Assembly: GCA_937941715.1 (NCBI GenBank)
Contig: CALDGX010000205.1
Coordinates: 14,553 to 78,552 of the forward strand
Direction of reading: 5' to 3'
DNA length: 64,000 bases
Source: an uncultured Chloracidobacterium sp.
GTDB taxonomy: Bacteria; Acidobacteriota; Blastocatellia; Pyrinomonadales; Pyrinomonadaceae
The notes below the pieces were generated by a model. It was given only the letters and a program-made list of their open reading frames with translations. It ran no database searches and was not told where the DNA came from. This document shows positions 52,706 to 61,962 of the stretch, piece after piece; position 1 is the stretch's first letter; every line of letters begins with the position of its first letter. The translations under genes were made by a program, and so were the position numbers.

Positions 52706-52726
52706 TTTGTTGGAAGCACCGACAAA
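52706..52726 (+). promoter_or_regulatory. Candidate ROK-regulator operator
   Basis: TTTGTTGG (52706-52713) and CCGACAAA (52719-52726) form an inverted repeat with a 5-bp spacer and one non-Watson-Crick position, starting directly after the -10 element. A repressor bound here would cover the start of transcription. The adjacent ROK gene is the natural candidate. Confidence 0.5.
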
Positions 52727-52861
52727 CATTTCAAAAATGGTCACCTGAGTGTGATCGATAGTTTCTCTCAATTCGTTCGAATGATCGCGAGTTCTGGTCA
52801 TCAATGGAGTAGAATATTCAAATGCTTGGGAGTCTAAGGAAGTAAGATAAGGAGATCACTT

Positions 52862-55804
52862 ATGCGTAAATCGTTGGCGTTAACGAAATTTGTTGTTTCG
52901 TTCCTGGTACTGTCGGCCGTTATTGCCGCGGGATTCATTTCGGTCAGTGCTCAGTCACAGGCACTGAACGGTCAGATCGAGGGTGTGGTTACGGACAGTA
53001 CAGGTGCCGCAGTGGCGGGAGCCACAGTTACCGTCCGTAATCTCGAGTCGGGTTCCGAGCGAACTATGACCACGGATAACGGTGGCCTCTTCCGTTTCCC
53101 GTTGTTACCACTAGGTGGGTACCGAGTCACGATCGAAGCTCCGAATTTCAAACGACTGGTGCGGGAAGGTGTCACTCTGACGACTGGGCAAGTTGCAACG
53201 ATAAATGTGTCGATGGAAGCCGGTGGCCTGTCTGAAACCGTCACGGTTAATCTTGACTCGCCGATCGCGGATGCGGGAAAGATCGACGTCGGACGTGTGA
53301 TGAACCTGCGTGAAACCCAAAATCTGCCTCTCGTCTCCCGTAACCCGTACAACTACGCATTGCTGCAGTCGAACGTGACGGGTCGTCCGAATATTGAATT
53401 TGGTGTGCCGAGGATCAACGCAAACGGGTACACGCGACGAACGAACTACCAACTCGATGGAAATAGCAATACCCAGGCTGACCGTGGCGGCATTCGATTG
53501 ATGCCGATATCTGACACCTTCATAAGTGAAGTGCAACTCGTTACAAATGGCTTTGCAGCAGAATTTGGCGGAACGCCCGGCCTGATAATGAACGCAGTAA
53601 CACCAAGCGGTACCAACGGCTTACACGGCTCGGCAAGCTATCGTTTTCGCAGAACTGCAATGTCCTCGAGGCCCTTCAATTTAGCTCCAACCGCCGTTAA
53701 GCCTGAAACCAAGGTCGATAATATTACGGGTGCCGTCGGAGGGCCGATCATCAAGGATCGATGGCATTTCTATGCCGGTTACGAATGGGTCAATCGTGAT
53801 CTGGGGGGCGAACCTCAGCGAACCATCACCATTTCTGACGCCAACAAGGCCGCTTTGATCGCTGCCGGCGTCCCGGCCAGCGCTTTTCCGACCGCGATAC
53901 CAACTGCGCAGAAGGTGAACTTCTTTATCATTCGAACCGACGCTCAAATCAATAACGCAAATAGACTGAGCGTAAGATTCAATTACTTCAAGAATCTTTC
54001 GCCGGATAATATTGGTGGCGGAGTCAATACTCTTCAACGAAGCATCGACTTTGACGACAAATCATACTCGATCGGAGCTCAGTTGGCATCGGTCATTCGC
54101 CCCACAATTTTGAATGAATTTCGATTTCAATACGCAAAGCGTGATTCGCGGAATGTCGCGAATGCGAACTCGGGTACGGGGCCCAGCATCGTGATCACTG
54201 GCATCGCGAATTTCGGTGCACCCGAGAATGATGACACTATCGCTCCTCTCGAGACGATGACCCAATTTCAAGACAACCTTTCGTGGCAGATCGGAGATCA
54301 CGGGATCAAGTTCGGGGGCGGGATCAACCGGATCGACGACACACGTCGTTCCAACGTTTTTGCAAGATACACCTTCCCCTCAATCCAGGCATATCTTGAT
54401 GCCAAGAACGGTGTAAATGTCCGGAGCTATACAAACTATGTTGAGGCTTTTGGAAATCCTGATATCGAATACAAATCAACGTTCTATAATTTGTTTGCGC
54501 AGGATGACTGGAGGGTCACGCGTCGTTTGAAATTAAACTTCGGTGTTCGGTATGACCTTTACGATATTCCCAAGGCAAATGCGGCATCGCCTTTTTCGGC
54601 GTCGCAGAAGTTCAAGGTAGACAAGAACAACTTCGCCCCTCGATTTGGAATCGTGTATGGCCTGCGGGAAGGTAAACGTCCCACGGTGATTAGGGCTAGC
54701 GCAGGGTTATACTATGACACGGTCTATCTGGATTTTTATCTAAGAGCGCTGCAAAACAATGGCAGTCCGTCATATTTCAACTTCACGTTCGCTCCAGCAA
54801 CTGCGGGATCGCCGGCATTCCCGACGACATTGGGCAGCCTTCCGGCAGGTACGGCACTTCCGGTACAGAGTATTGAAACGATCGCTCCTGATTTTCAGAA
54901 TATGTATGCCACGCATGCCAATTTCCAGATTGAACAAGCTCTGATGGCCGACCTTTCGCTCACTGCGGGCTACATTCACTCGAGCGGCCGTCATATTCCT
55001 CTCTATCGGAACATTAACCGTATTAATCCGACCGGAACCTTAGCTGATGGGCGTCCGATCTACAGCAATACGGTTAACGCGACAACCCGTTTAGACCCAA
55101 GGTTTAACAACATCCTGCTAGCCGAATCGGTTGGAAATTCGACTTACAACGCATTTACGTTGCAGCTCAACAAGCGTTTTTCAAAGGGATACCAATTCAG
55201 TGTTAATTACACGCTTTCGAAGGGCGAGGATGATGCTCCCGAGCAGAACCTGGTGGCAACCCAAGTTGGGAATCTAGTCGTTCAGGACCCGTCAAACCGT
55301 AAGCGTGATTTTGGACCGTCGCTTGCTGATCAGCGACACACGTTTGTAATGAGCTTTGTTGGGCGTCCGCAGTTCAATTTCGAGAACAAGGCCCTCAAAT
55401 ATCTGGTGAACAATAACCAGTTCGGGGTGATCGCTACGGCTAACAGTGGTGAGCGATTTAATGTAATTGCTGCTACAGACATCAACCTCGATGGCTTTAC
55501 AGGGTCGGATAACCCGGTTGGGATTGGTAGAAACTCCGGCGTTACCCCAAAGCAGTTAAACGTCGATTTGCGTTATTCGCGGTTCTTCAACTTCACCGAA
55601 AGGTTCAAGCTTGAGGCTTTTGGCGAGTTCCTGAATCTGTTCAATATCAACAGTATCTATCAGTTGAATTCCTTGACCGTGACCACCGATGCGGCGGGTA
55701 ACCCGACTGGCCCGATACCCACGCCGGCTTTGAGAAAGGCAAGTAATCAGGTCACCTCTCTCGACAGCCGACAGTTTCAAATTGGATTCAAGTTCATTTT
55801 TTAG
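52862..55804 (+). CDS. Oar-like TonB-dependent receptor with carboxypeptidase-regulatory domain
   Basis: The 980-residue protein has a signal peptide (about 1-31), a CarboxypepD-regulatory domain (about 38-125; GQIEGVVTDSTGAAVAGATVTV), a plug domain (about 130-245; QLDGNSN and EFGGTPGLIMNAVTPSGTNG) and a 22-strand-type barrel ending in RQFQIGFKFIF with a terminal phenylalanine. This architecture is the Oar-like receptor expanded in Acidobacteria, probably taking up glycans or peptides through the outer membrane. AAGGAG lies 7 bases before the ATG. First gene of the putative ROK-controlled module. Confidence 0.9.
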   Translation: MRKSLALTKFVVSFLVLSAVIAAGFISVSAQSQALNGQIEGVVTDSTGAAVAGATVTVRNLESGSERTMTTDNGGLFRFPLLPLGGYRVTIEAPNFKRLVREGVTLTTGQVATINVSMEAGGLSETVTVNLDSPIADAGKIDVGRVMNLRETQNLPLVSRNPYNYALLQSNVTGRPNIEFGVPRINANGYTRRTNYQLDGNSNTQADRGGIRLMPISDTFISEVQLVTNGFAAEFGGTPGLIMNAVTPSGTNGLHGSASYRFRRTAMSSRPFNLAPTAVKPETKVDNITGAVGGPIIKDRWHFYAGYEWVNRDLGGEPQRTITISDANKAALIAAGVPASAFPTAIPTAQKVNFFIIRTDAQINNANRLSVRFNYFKNLSPDNIGGGVNTLQRSIDFDDKSYSIGAQLASVIRPTILNEFRFQYAKRDSRNVANANSGTGPSIVITGIANFGAPENDDTIAPLETMTQFQDNLSWQIGDHGIKFGGGINRIDDTRRSNVFARYTFPSIQAYLDAKNGVNVRSYTNYVEAFGNPDIEYKSTFYNLFAQDDWRVTRRLKLNFGVRYDLYDIPKANAASPFSASQKFKVDKNNFAPRFGIVYGLREGKRPTVIRASAGLYYDTVYLDFYLRALQNNGSPSYFNFTFAPATAGSPAFPTTLGSLPAGTALPVQSIETIAPDFQNMYATHANFQIEQALMADLSLTAGYIHSSGRHIPLYRNINRINPTGTLADGRPIYSNTVNATTRLDPRFNNILLAESVGNSTYNAFTLQLNKRFSKGYQFSVNYTLSKGEDDAPEQNLVATQVGNLVVQDPSNRKRDFGPSLADQRHTFVMSFVGRPQFNFENKALKYLVNNNQFGVIATANSGERFNVIAATDINLDGFTGSDNPVGIGRNSGVTPKQLNVDLRYSRFFNFTERFKLEAFGEFLNLFNINSIYQLNSLTVTTDAAGNPTGPIPTPALRKASNQVTSLDSRQFQIGFKFIF

Positions 55805-55825
55805 CTTGCTCCTGTACTTCCGGAT

Positions 55826-55852
55826 GAAGGTCGGCCAGATCGGTCGGCCTTC
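55826..55852 (+). other. Hairpin between the receptor gene and the next gene
   Basis: GAAGGTCGGCC (55826-55836) pairs with GGTCGGCCTTC (55842-55852), 11 pairs including two G-T. No T-run follows, so it more likely protects or processes the receptor mRNA than ends transcription. Confidence 0.4.
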
Positions 55853-55869
55853 AGTCCAAGTATTGATCT

Positions 55870-56013
55870 ATGAAACAAAAGGTCGAAATGGACACGGATC
55901 ATCCGCCCGAACTGCCGGATAGCTGGTGGTACAAGGTGTATGTCGGCGTGATCGTTTCGCTTGTCGTCGTTTTGGCTGCTCTTTGGTCGTTTTCACGTTA
56001 CTTCTCGAGTTAG
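55870..56013 (+). CDS. 47-residue membrane protein paired with the symporter
   Basis: A short frame starts with ATG 55870 and ends 6 bp before the symporter ATG. The product has an acidic/proline N-terminus (MDTDHPPELPDSWWYK, about 7-22) and one hydrophobic helix (about 23-41, VYVGVIVSLVVVLAALWSF). Position, spacing and clear single-pass design support it as a real gene, possibly an accessory subunit of the symporter. I do not recognise a named family. Confidence 0.62.
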   Translation: MKQKVEMDTDHPPELPDSWWYKVYVGVIVSLVVVLAALWSFSRYFSS

Positions 56014-56019
56014 ATCAAG

Positions 56020-57699
56020 ATGAGATTTTTGGATTGGGCAGTTGTTGTCGCCTACCTTGCATACGTGATCTGGGACGGGATACGTATGACCAAGCACAGC
56101 GGGAACGTCGAGGGCTATTTTCTCGCGAACCGGAGCCTGCCGTGGTGGGCGGTCGGCCTGTCGGTAATGGCGACACAGCTTTCAGCGATCACATTGGTCG
56201 GCACGACCGGTCAAGCTTACTCGGACGGGATGCGGTTCATCCAGTTCTATTACGGCTTGCCGCTGGCGATGGTGATCCTGTGTATCACGGTCGTTCCTTT
56301 TTTCTATAGGGCGAAGGTTTACACTGCCTACGAGTATCTCGAACGCAGGTTTGACGCCAAGACGCGCAGCCTGACCAGTTTCATGTTCCTGATCTCACGC
56401 GGTCTCGGTGTCGGTGTCGTGATCGCAGCTCCGTCGGTCATTTTGTCTATAGTCCTCGGATGGAGCGAGGTCGCGACGATATTTCTGATCGGAATGTCGA
56501 CCACGTTCTACACGATGGTCGGCGGTGTCCAGGCAGTTACGTGGACCGACGTTAAGCAGATGATCGTCATCTTCTTTGGCCTGTTTGTCGTGCTTTTCGT
56601 CGTGGTTTCGCAGTTTCCTGCTCAGGTATCATTCACTGACGGACTGTATTTGGCGGGGACACTTGGCAAATTGCAGACGATAGACACGAGTTTTGACCTT
56701 ACGCAGAAATATACGATCTGGTCGGGGATGATCGCGGCCCTATTCCTTTTTCTGTCATATTTCGGCTGCGACCAAAGTCAGGTGCAGCGATTTTTGACGG
56801 CGAAATCGGTTAGCGAAGGACGCACCTCATTGCTGATGAGCGCATTCCTCAAGATCCCGATGCAGTTCCTGATACTGCTTGTCGGCGTACTCGTTTTTGT
56901 TTTCTACCAATTTGCCACGCCGCCGATGGTCTTTAACGCGGTCGAGGCCGGCAAGATCTCGCAGACAGCCGAGTATTCGGCCCTGCAAAACCAATTTCAA
57001 GTCGCTCACGATAGACGCAAGGATGCGGCCCTGGCGTTCGTCGGTGACCGAAACGACTCGACCCGGCAGGCGTACGTCGCCGCCGACAAGGGCTTCAACG
57101 ACGCTCGGAAAAACGCGATCGACTTCGTCAAAACTTCGACCGGCAACTCGGGTTTTAACGACGTAAATTACGTTTTTCCGGCGTTCGTTGTCGCAAATAT
57201 GCCTATGGGGATTGTCGGGCTGATAATCGCGGCGATATTCGCGGCGGCAATGTCATCTATATCGGCCGAGCTTAACGCACTTGCAACGGCATCAACAATC
57301 GACTTCTACCGGCGGCATTTCCATAAAGAGGGAACCGATACTCATTACGTTGCATTCGGCCGGCTTGCGACCTTCGTCTGGGGCCTTTTCGCCTGTATTG
57401 TGGCGATCTATGCGACCAATCTCGGTTCGTTGATCGAGGTGGTAAACAAGTTCGGTTCATTCTTTTATGGATCGTTGTTGGGCGTTTTCGTTCTTGCGAT
57501 CCTGGTCAAGCGTGCCCGTGCGAGAGGAGCTTTCTTTGGACTGCTCTTCGGAATATTCTCGGTATGGGTCGCCAGTCATTATACAAATATCGAGTTTTTG
57601 TGGTTTAACGTTGTCGGCTGTCTCGTAACTGTCATCGCCGGCTATCTCATTAGTCTCACAGTCAGAACTGAGGAGTTGATTTCCAGCAATGAAACTTAA
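56020..57699 (+). CDS. Sodium:solute symporter (SSS family)
   Basis: The 559-residue protein has about 13-14 membrane helices and SSS features: DGIRMTKHSGNVEGYFLANRSLPWWAVGLSVMATQLSAITLVG, YEYLERRF and AAAMSSISAELNALATASTIDFY. A charged extracytoplasmic insert of about 80 residues (about 305-385) is notable. It probably imports a sugar or related solute with Na+. It is preceded by a 47-residue membrane protein and overlaps the deacetylase gene by 11 bp. Confidence 0.88.
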   Translation: MRFLDWAVVVAYLAYVIWDGIRMTKHSGNVEGYFLANRSLPWWAVGLSVMATQLSAITLVGTTGQAYSDGMRFIQFYYGLPLAMVILCITVVPFFYRAKVYTAYEYLERRFDAKTRSLTSFMFLISRGLGVGVVIAAPSVILSIVLGWSEVATIFLIGMSTTFYTMVGGVQAVTWTDVKQMIVIFFGLFVVLFVVVSQFPAQVSFTDGLYLAGTLGKLQTIDTSFDLTQKYTIWSGMIAALFLFLSYFGCDQSQVQRFLTAKSVSEGRTSLLMSAFLKIPMQFLILLVGVLVFVFYQFATPPMVFNAVEAGKISQTAEYSALQNQFQVAHDRRKDAALAFVGDRNDSTRQAYVAADKGFNDARKNAIDFVKTSTGNSGFNDVNYVFPAFVVANMPMGIVGLIIAAIFAAAMSSISAELNALATASTIDFYRRHFHKEGTDTHYVAFGRLATFVWGLFACIVAIYATNLGSLIEVVNKFGSFFYGSLLGVFVLAILVKRARARGAFFGLLFGIFSVWVASHYTNIEFLWFNVVGCLVTVIAGYLISLTVRTEELISSNET

Positions 57700-60355
57700 A
57701 AATCGTCGGATCTCGATCATCACGCTGAATATTGTCACGTTGATAAGTATCGTAATGGTATCGGTGCCGGTTCGTGCTCAGGTCCGGCCGATTTATGACC
57801 TGGGGGCCAGCGGTCTGGGGCAGAAGCTACGGCGTTTGCAGACGATCGCCAGTGCTATGCACACCGCGGCGCATCCTGATGATGAGGATTCGGGTTTGCT
57901 CGCCCGCCTCGCCCGCGGAGACAACGCCCGTGTTTCGTACCTTTCGCTTACTCGCGGCGAGGGTGGCCAAAACGTCATCGGCCCTGAGTTGTTCGAATCG
58001 CTTGGCATCATTCGTACCGAGGAATTGCTGCAGGCCCGCCGTCTCGACGGTGGAGAGCAGTTCTTCACCCGATTTATGGAGTACGGATTCTCGAAGCAGC
58101 GATCCGAAGCAGCACGTATTTGGGGTGAGAACGAGGTGTTGGGCGATATGGTCCGGGCTATCCGAATGTTTAGGCCGCTGGTGATAATTTCGCGGTTCTC
58201 AGGTACGCCGGCAGACGGCCACGGGCAGCACCAGCTTGCCGGCTATCTAACGCCGATAGCTTACAAAGCGGCCGCCGACCCGAAGCAGTTCCCGGAGCAT
58301 TTTGCCGAGGGCCTGATGCCGTGGAAGGCTCTGAAGTTATATGTCGGCCAGGGATTTGCACCGAATGCAGCCGATCCGGCGACGTTGACGGTCCCGACCG
58401 GTGACTACGACCCGCTCATCGGCCGATCTTACTACGAGATCGCGACCGAAGGACGCAGCCAGCACAAGTCGCAGGAAATGGGGTCGATCGAGCCGCGTGG
58501 GGCTCAGCAGTCAGGGTTGCGAATTTTGGATTCGAGCGTCAATGATCCCAAAAGCGACAATGGCGTGTTCGACGGGATCGACACATCGATCAAGGGCATT
58601 GCGGCGTTTACCGGAGGTGCAACCGACCAGTTCAAGGTCAAACTCGCCGAAACGCAGGCTTCAGCAGAAAAGGCTCTTGCCGAGTATGACCCCTACCATC
58701 CGGAGAAGCTGATACCGATCCTGGCAAAGGGAATGAAGCAGGCGGGTGAGGCTGAGTCGATGAATCGCGATCCGGAAGTTAAGTTTCTGCTTCGTCAAAA
58801 GGAAAAGGATTTTGCAGCGGCTCTTCAAGCGGCGTCGGGAATCGTTGTCGATGCTTTGAGTGATGCCGAGACCGTTGTTGCGGGTGACTCGATAGGCGTC
58901 GCCGTCCGCGTATTTGCTCCGGCCGTTTCCGGTGTCGAGGTCAAGGACGTTTCATTAAAGGTTCCGCAGGGTTGGACCACCGCGAATGCCGGCGAGCCGG
59001 CACAGGACAACAGTTCGCCGTTCCGCCCGCGAAATGAGATATCGCTTAAAAATACATTCTTCAAGGTCACGTCGGCGGCCAACGCCGCACCGACCCAGCC
59101 CTATTGGTTAGAGGGACAGCGAACGAACTTTAAGTTCAATTGGTCCTCCGCGGGCCGATCGGCAAACATGCCGATTCAAGCTCCGCTGGCTTCGGCTGAC
59201 GTTAAGTTGTCGGTTGGCGGCGAAGATCTTACTATTTCGAGCCCCGTCGTTTACCGATACGCTGATCGGATCAGGGGCGAAATACGTCGGAACATTAATA
59301 TTGTTCCGCTGGTTACGAATGCACTTGAATCAAATCTCGCGATCATTCCGGCCTCTGCAAAAGCCCAGAAACAGCGGGTCGTGATGTCGGTAACCAATAA
59401 CTCGCCGAAAGCAGTTTCAGGCTCGGCCAAGTTGGACCTGCCTGCGGGCTGGACGTCGAGTCCCTCTACAAGCGAGTTTACGCTCAAAGGACTCGGTGAA
59501 AAGACCGCCGTCACATTTGACGTGACGATCCCGGCCAACGCCAAGACGGGAGCTTACAAGATATTGGCGAAATCCGTGGTCGGCGGTAAGGATTACGCTC
59601 AGACGGTCTACGAGGTTGCCTATCCGCACATTCAAACGCACCGCCGTTACACACCGTCCGAACTCGACGCCAAGGTCGTCGATCTCAAGGTCTCGCCGGT
59701 CAATGTCGGTTACATTATGGGAACCGGTGACCGCGTGCCCGAAGCGATCAAACTGCTTGGCCTGCCCGTGACGATGCTCTCCGAAAAAGACCTGACGACG
59801 GGCGATCTGTCTAAATTTGATACGATCGTGGTCGGTATCCGGGCGTCGCAAGTGCGGCGCGATTACACGGCCAACAATGGACGCCTGCTTGATTTCGTTA
59901 AGAACGGCGGCACTATGATAGTGCAGTATCAGCAGCAGGAGTTTATCCGCGATAACCTGGCACCGTTCCCGGCGAAGATGGAATCGGTCGTCAACGGAAC
60001 GCAGCGTGTTTCCAACGTACGCGTCGTCGACGAAAACGCGCCTGTTACGATGCTTGTCCCGAACCACGTGGTATTCAATTTCCCGAACAAGATCGTCAGC
60101 ACAGATTGGGACAATTGGGTACAGGAACGCAATCTTTACACCCTTACGGGACTCGATCCGCAGTACACGGCACTGTTGTCCTGTCAGGACGAGGGTGAGC
60201 CTCCGGTTACCGGCGGACTGGTCTATGCGAAGATCGGAAAGGGACATTACATCTACAATGCCTATTCGTTCTTCCGACAGTTGCCGACGGGCAATCCCGG
60301 GGCGTATCGCTTGTTCGCAAATATGCTAAGTTTGCCGAGATCACCGGCAAAATAG
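57689..60355 (+). CDS. Secreted PIG-L/LmbE-type deacetylase, multidomain
   Basis: The 888-residue protein has a signal peptide (about 1-30), then a LmbE/PIG-L zinc deacetylase domain (about 45-290) with the metal site AHPDDE (61-66) and the second ligand pair in GHGQHQ (H178, H181). Later parts include a NEW3-like beta domain (about 550-650; MSVTNNSPKAVSGSAKLDLP) and a C-terminal region resembling glutamine-amidotransferase-like domains (about 680-880). Family members remove N-acetyl groups from GlcNAc conjugates. It is last in the ROK-TonB-SSS module and ends at a good terminator. Confidence 0.82.
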   Translation: MKLKNRRISIITLNIVTLISIVMVSVPVRAQVRPIYDLGASGLGQKLRRLQTIASAMHTAAHPDDEDSGLLARLARGDNARVSYLSLTRGEGGQNVIGPELFESLGIIRTEELLQARRLDGGEQFFTRFMEYGFSKQRSEAARIWGENEVLGDMVRAIRMFRPLVIISRFSGTPADGHGQHQLAGYLTPIAYKAAADPKQFPEHFAEGLMPWKALKLYVGQGFAPNAADPATLTVPTGDYDPLIGRSYYEIATEGRSQHKSQEMGSIEPRGAQQSGLRILDSSVNDPKSDNGVFDGIDTSIKGIAAFTGGATDQFKVKLAETQASAEKALAEYDPYHPEKLIPILAKGMKQAGEAESMNRDPEVKFLLRQKEKDFAAALQAASGIVVDALSDAETVVAGDSIGVAVRVFAPAVSGVEVKDVSLKVPQGWTTANAGEPAQDNSSPFRPRNEISLKNTFFKVTSAANAAPTQPYWLEGQRTNFKFNWSSAGRSANMPIQAPLASADVKLSVGGEDLTISSPVVYRYADRIRGEIRRNINIVPLVTNALESNLAIIPASAKAQKQRVVMSVTNNSPKAVSGSAKLDLPAGWTSSPSTSEFTLKGLGEKTAVTFDVTIPANAKTGAYKILAKSVVGGKDYAQTVYEVAYPHIQTHRRYTPSELDAKVVDLKVSPVNVGYIMGTGDRVPEAIKLLGLPVTMLSEKDLTTGDLSKFDTIVVGIRASQVRRDYTANNGRLLDFVKNGGTMIVQYQQQEFIRDNLAPFPAKMESVVNGTQRVSNVRVVDENAPVTMLVPNHVVFNFPNKIVSTDWDNWVQERNLYTLTGLDPQYTALLSCQDEGEPPVTGGLVYAKIGKGHYIYNAYSFFRQLPTGNPGAYRLFANMLSLPRSPAK

Positions 60356-60363
60356 GCAATCCC

Positions 60364-60408
60364 GGGCACAGATTTCGGTGTTTTTGATGTCGATATCTGT
60401 GCCCTTTT
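60364..60408 (+). terminator. Intrinsic terminator of the uptake module
   Basis: GGGCACAGAT (60364-60373) pairs perfectly with ATCTGTGCCC (60395-60404), followed by TTTT, 9 bp after the deacetylase stop. The loop is 21 nt. Confidence 0.72.
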
Positions 60409-60443
60409 CCATTTCCTGACCCACGGGTCCGAGATCAATCAAA

Positions 60444-61922
60444 ATGTCCTCAGAAACCAGCGAAAAGTTTCCTGCCCAAAATTACAAAGAGAATGTGCTT
60501 GCGGATTGCTTTGCCGATGCCAAGGAGTATTTCCTCGATGCATATTATCGTGTTGACCTGGCCCACGCAGTAATGCTCGAAGAGCAGGGCATAATTACGG
60601 CCGACGAGTTAAAGGCGATCCTGCGGGCCTTGCTCGCACTGGACTTTGGGGCGATTCGCGATCGTGAGTACGATGGCAGTTTCGAGGATCTCTTTTACCT
60701 ATTTCAGCAGGAGATCACTAAACGCTGTGATCCCGACACCGCCGGCAAACTGCACACCGCCCGCAGCCGCAACGATATTGACGTAACGATCTACCGGCTC
60801 TATCTTCGCACGGCCTGCCTAATGCTTTTGCGCTCGGCAATGGATCTGCGAAAGGTCTTCCTTGACCTCGCTTCGCAGCATCACGAGACGCTGATTCCGG
60901 CATATACCCATACTCAGCCTGCACAGCCGTCCACGATGGCACATTTCTTGCTGGCGATGGCCGAAAATTGCGGACGCGACATCAAAAGGCTGCAGCGGGC
61001 TTTTGAGAACATGAATTATTGCCCGCTTGGGTCCGGGGCGATCACGACCACCGGGTTTCCGATCGATCGCCATCGCGTGTCGGACCTGTTGGGGTTCACA
61101 GCGCCGACCGTCAATTCATACGCGTCGATCGCGTCGGTCGACTATTTTACCGAGATGCTCGGGGCGACCTCCGCTATGCTCGTCAACATCGGCAAGTTCG
61201 CTCAGGAGTTTTTGCTGATGGCGATGATGGAGTTTAACGTGATCCGGCTTTCGGACGGATACGTACAAGGTTCGTCGATAATGCCGCAAAAGCGAAACCC
61301 GGTCGCACTCGAACACGTCAGGGCGATCGGCAGCAAGGCTCTTGGGCAGTGCCTCGGTGTAATGACTAGTATTCACAACACTCCGTTTGGCGATATCAAT
61401 GACGTCGAGGACGATCTGCAGCCGTTGATCTATTCCGGCATCCGTGATGCGAATCGTGCAGTGTCGCTGCTCGCGAGTACGCTGCAGTCGGCGACGTTTA
61501 ATTTCGACGTGCTCAAAAAGCGAGCGGGCGAAAACTTTATCGCCGTGACGGAACTTGCCGATACGATCGTAAGAAAAGAGGGGCTGCCGTTCAGGATCTC
61601 GCACAAGATCGTCGGATCATGTGTACGTAAGGCGATCGACGCCGGTTCCGACGTGACCTACGATATCCTGCAGAGCGTCGCCCGGGAAGTCATCGGCAGA
61701 GATCTAGATATGTCGGCCGACGAACTAGCGGCCGCTGTATCGCCCGAAAATTTTGTCGCGATACGCACGATCTACGGCGGCACGGCACCGTCCGAGACTC
61801 GCCGTGCTCTGGCTGTCGATAGGGAAAATGAGACGGTCGATGAAAAGTGGTATTCCGATCGCACCGAGGCACTTGCAAAAGCGGCTGAAACGCTCGAAAT
61901 GACTGTCGCCGAAAGGAGCTAA
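60444..61922 (+). CDS. argH: Divergent argininosuccinate lyase-family enzyme
   Basis: The 492-residue protein belongs to the aspartase/fumarase superfamily: HTARSRND, YTHTQPAQPSTMAHF and the signature GSSIMPQKRNP at 276-286 with the mobile-loop catalytic serine. The best fit is ArgH, which splits argininosuccinate to arginine and fumarate, but several ArgH positions differ. RSRNDQV is RSRNDID here, THLQ becomes THTQ, KKNP becomes KRNP, and the usual AYNKDMQED is replaced by FGDINDVEDD. No other arginine gene is near. It may have another substrate. Gene symbol is by family only. Confidence 0.72.
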   Translation: MSSETSEKFPAQNYKENVLADCFADAKEYFLDAYYRVDLAHAVMLEEQGIITADELKAILRALLALDFGAIRDREYDGSFEDLFYLFQQEITKRCDPDTAGKLHTARSRNDIDVTIYRLYLRTACLMLLRSAMDLRKVFLDLASQHHETLIPAYTHTQPAQPSTMAHFLLAMAENCGRDIKRLQRAFENMNYCPLGSGAITTTGFPIDRHRVSDLLGFTAPTVNSYASIASVDYFTEMLGATSAMLVNIGKFAQEFLLMAMMEFNVIRLSDGYVQGSSIMPQKRNPVALEHVRAIGSKALGQCLGVMTSIHNTPFGDINDVEDDLQPLIYSGIRDANRAVSLLASTLQSATFNFDVLKKRAGENFIAVTELADTIVRKEGLPFRISHKIVGSCVRKAIDAGSDVTYDILQSVAREVIGRDLDMSADELAAAVSPENFVAIRTIYGGTAPSETRRALAVDRENETVDEKWYSDRTEALAKAAETLEMTVAERS

Positions 61923-61962
61923 ACGCTTCAGGCAGCGGAGCTATCTTGGCCTGACAGCGATC

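Noticed and set aside
57689..60355. LmbE protein as BshB for bacillithiol synthesis
   Set aside because: It is secreted, about four times the length of BshB, and belongs to the transport module rather than to bshC.
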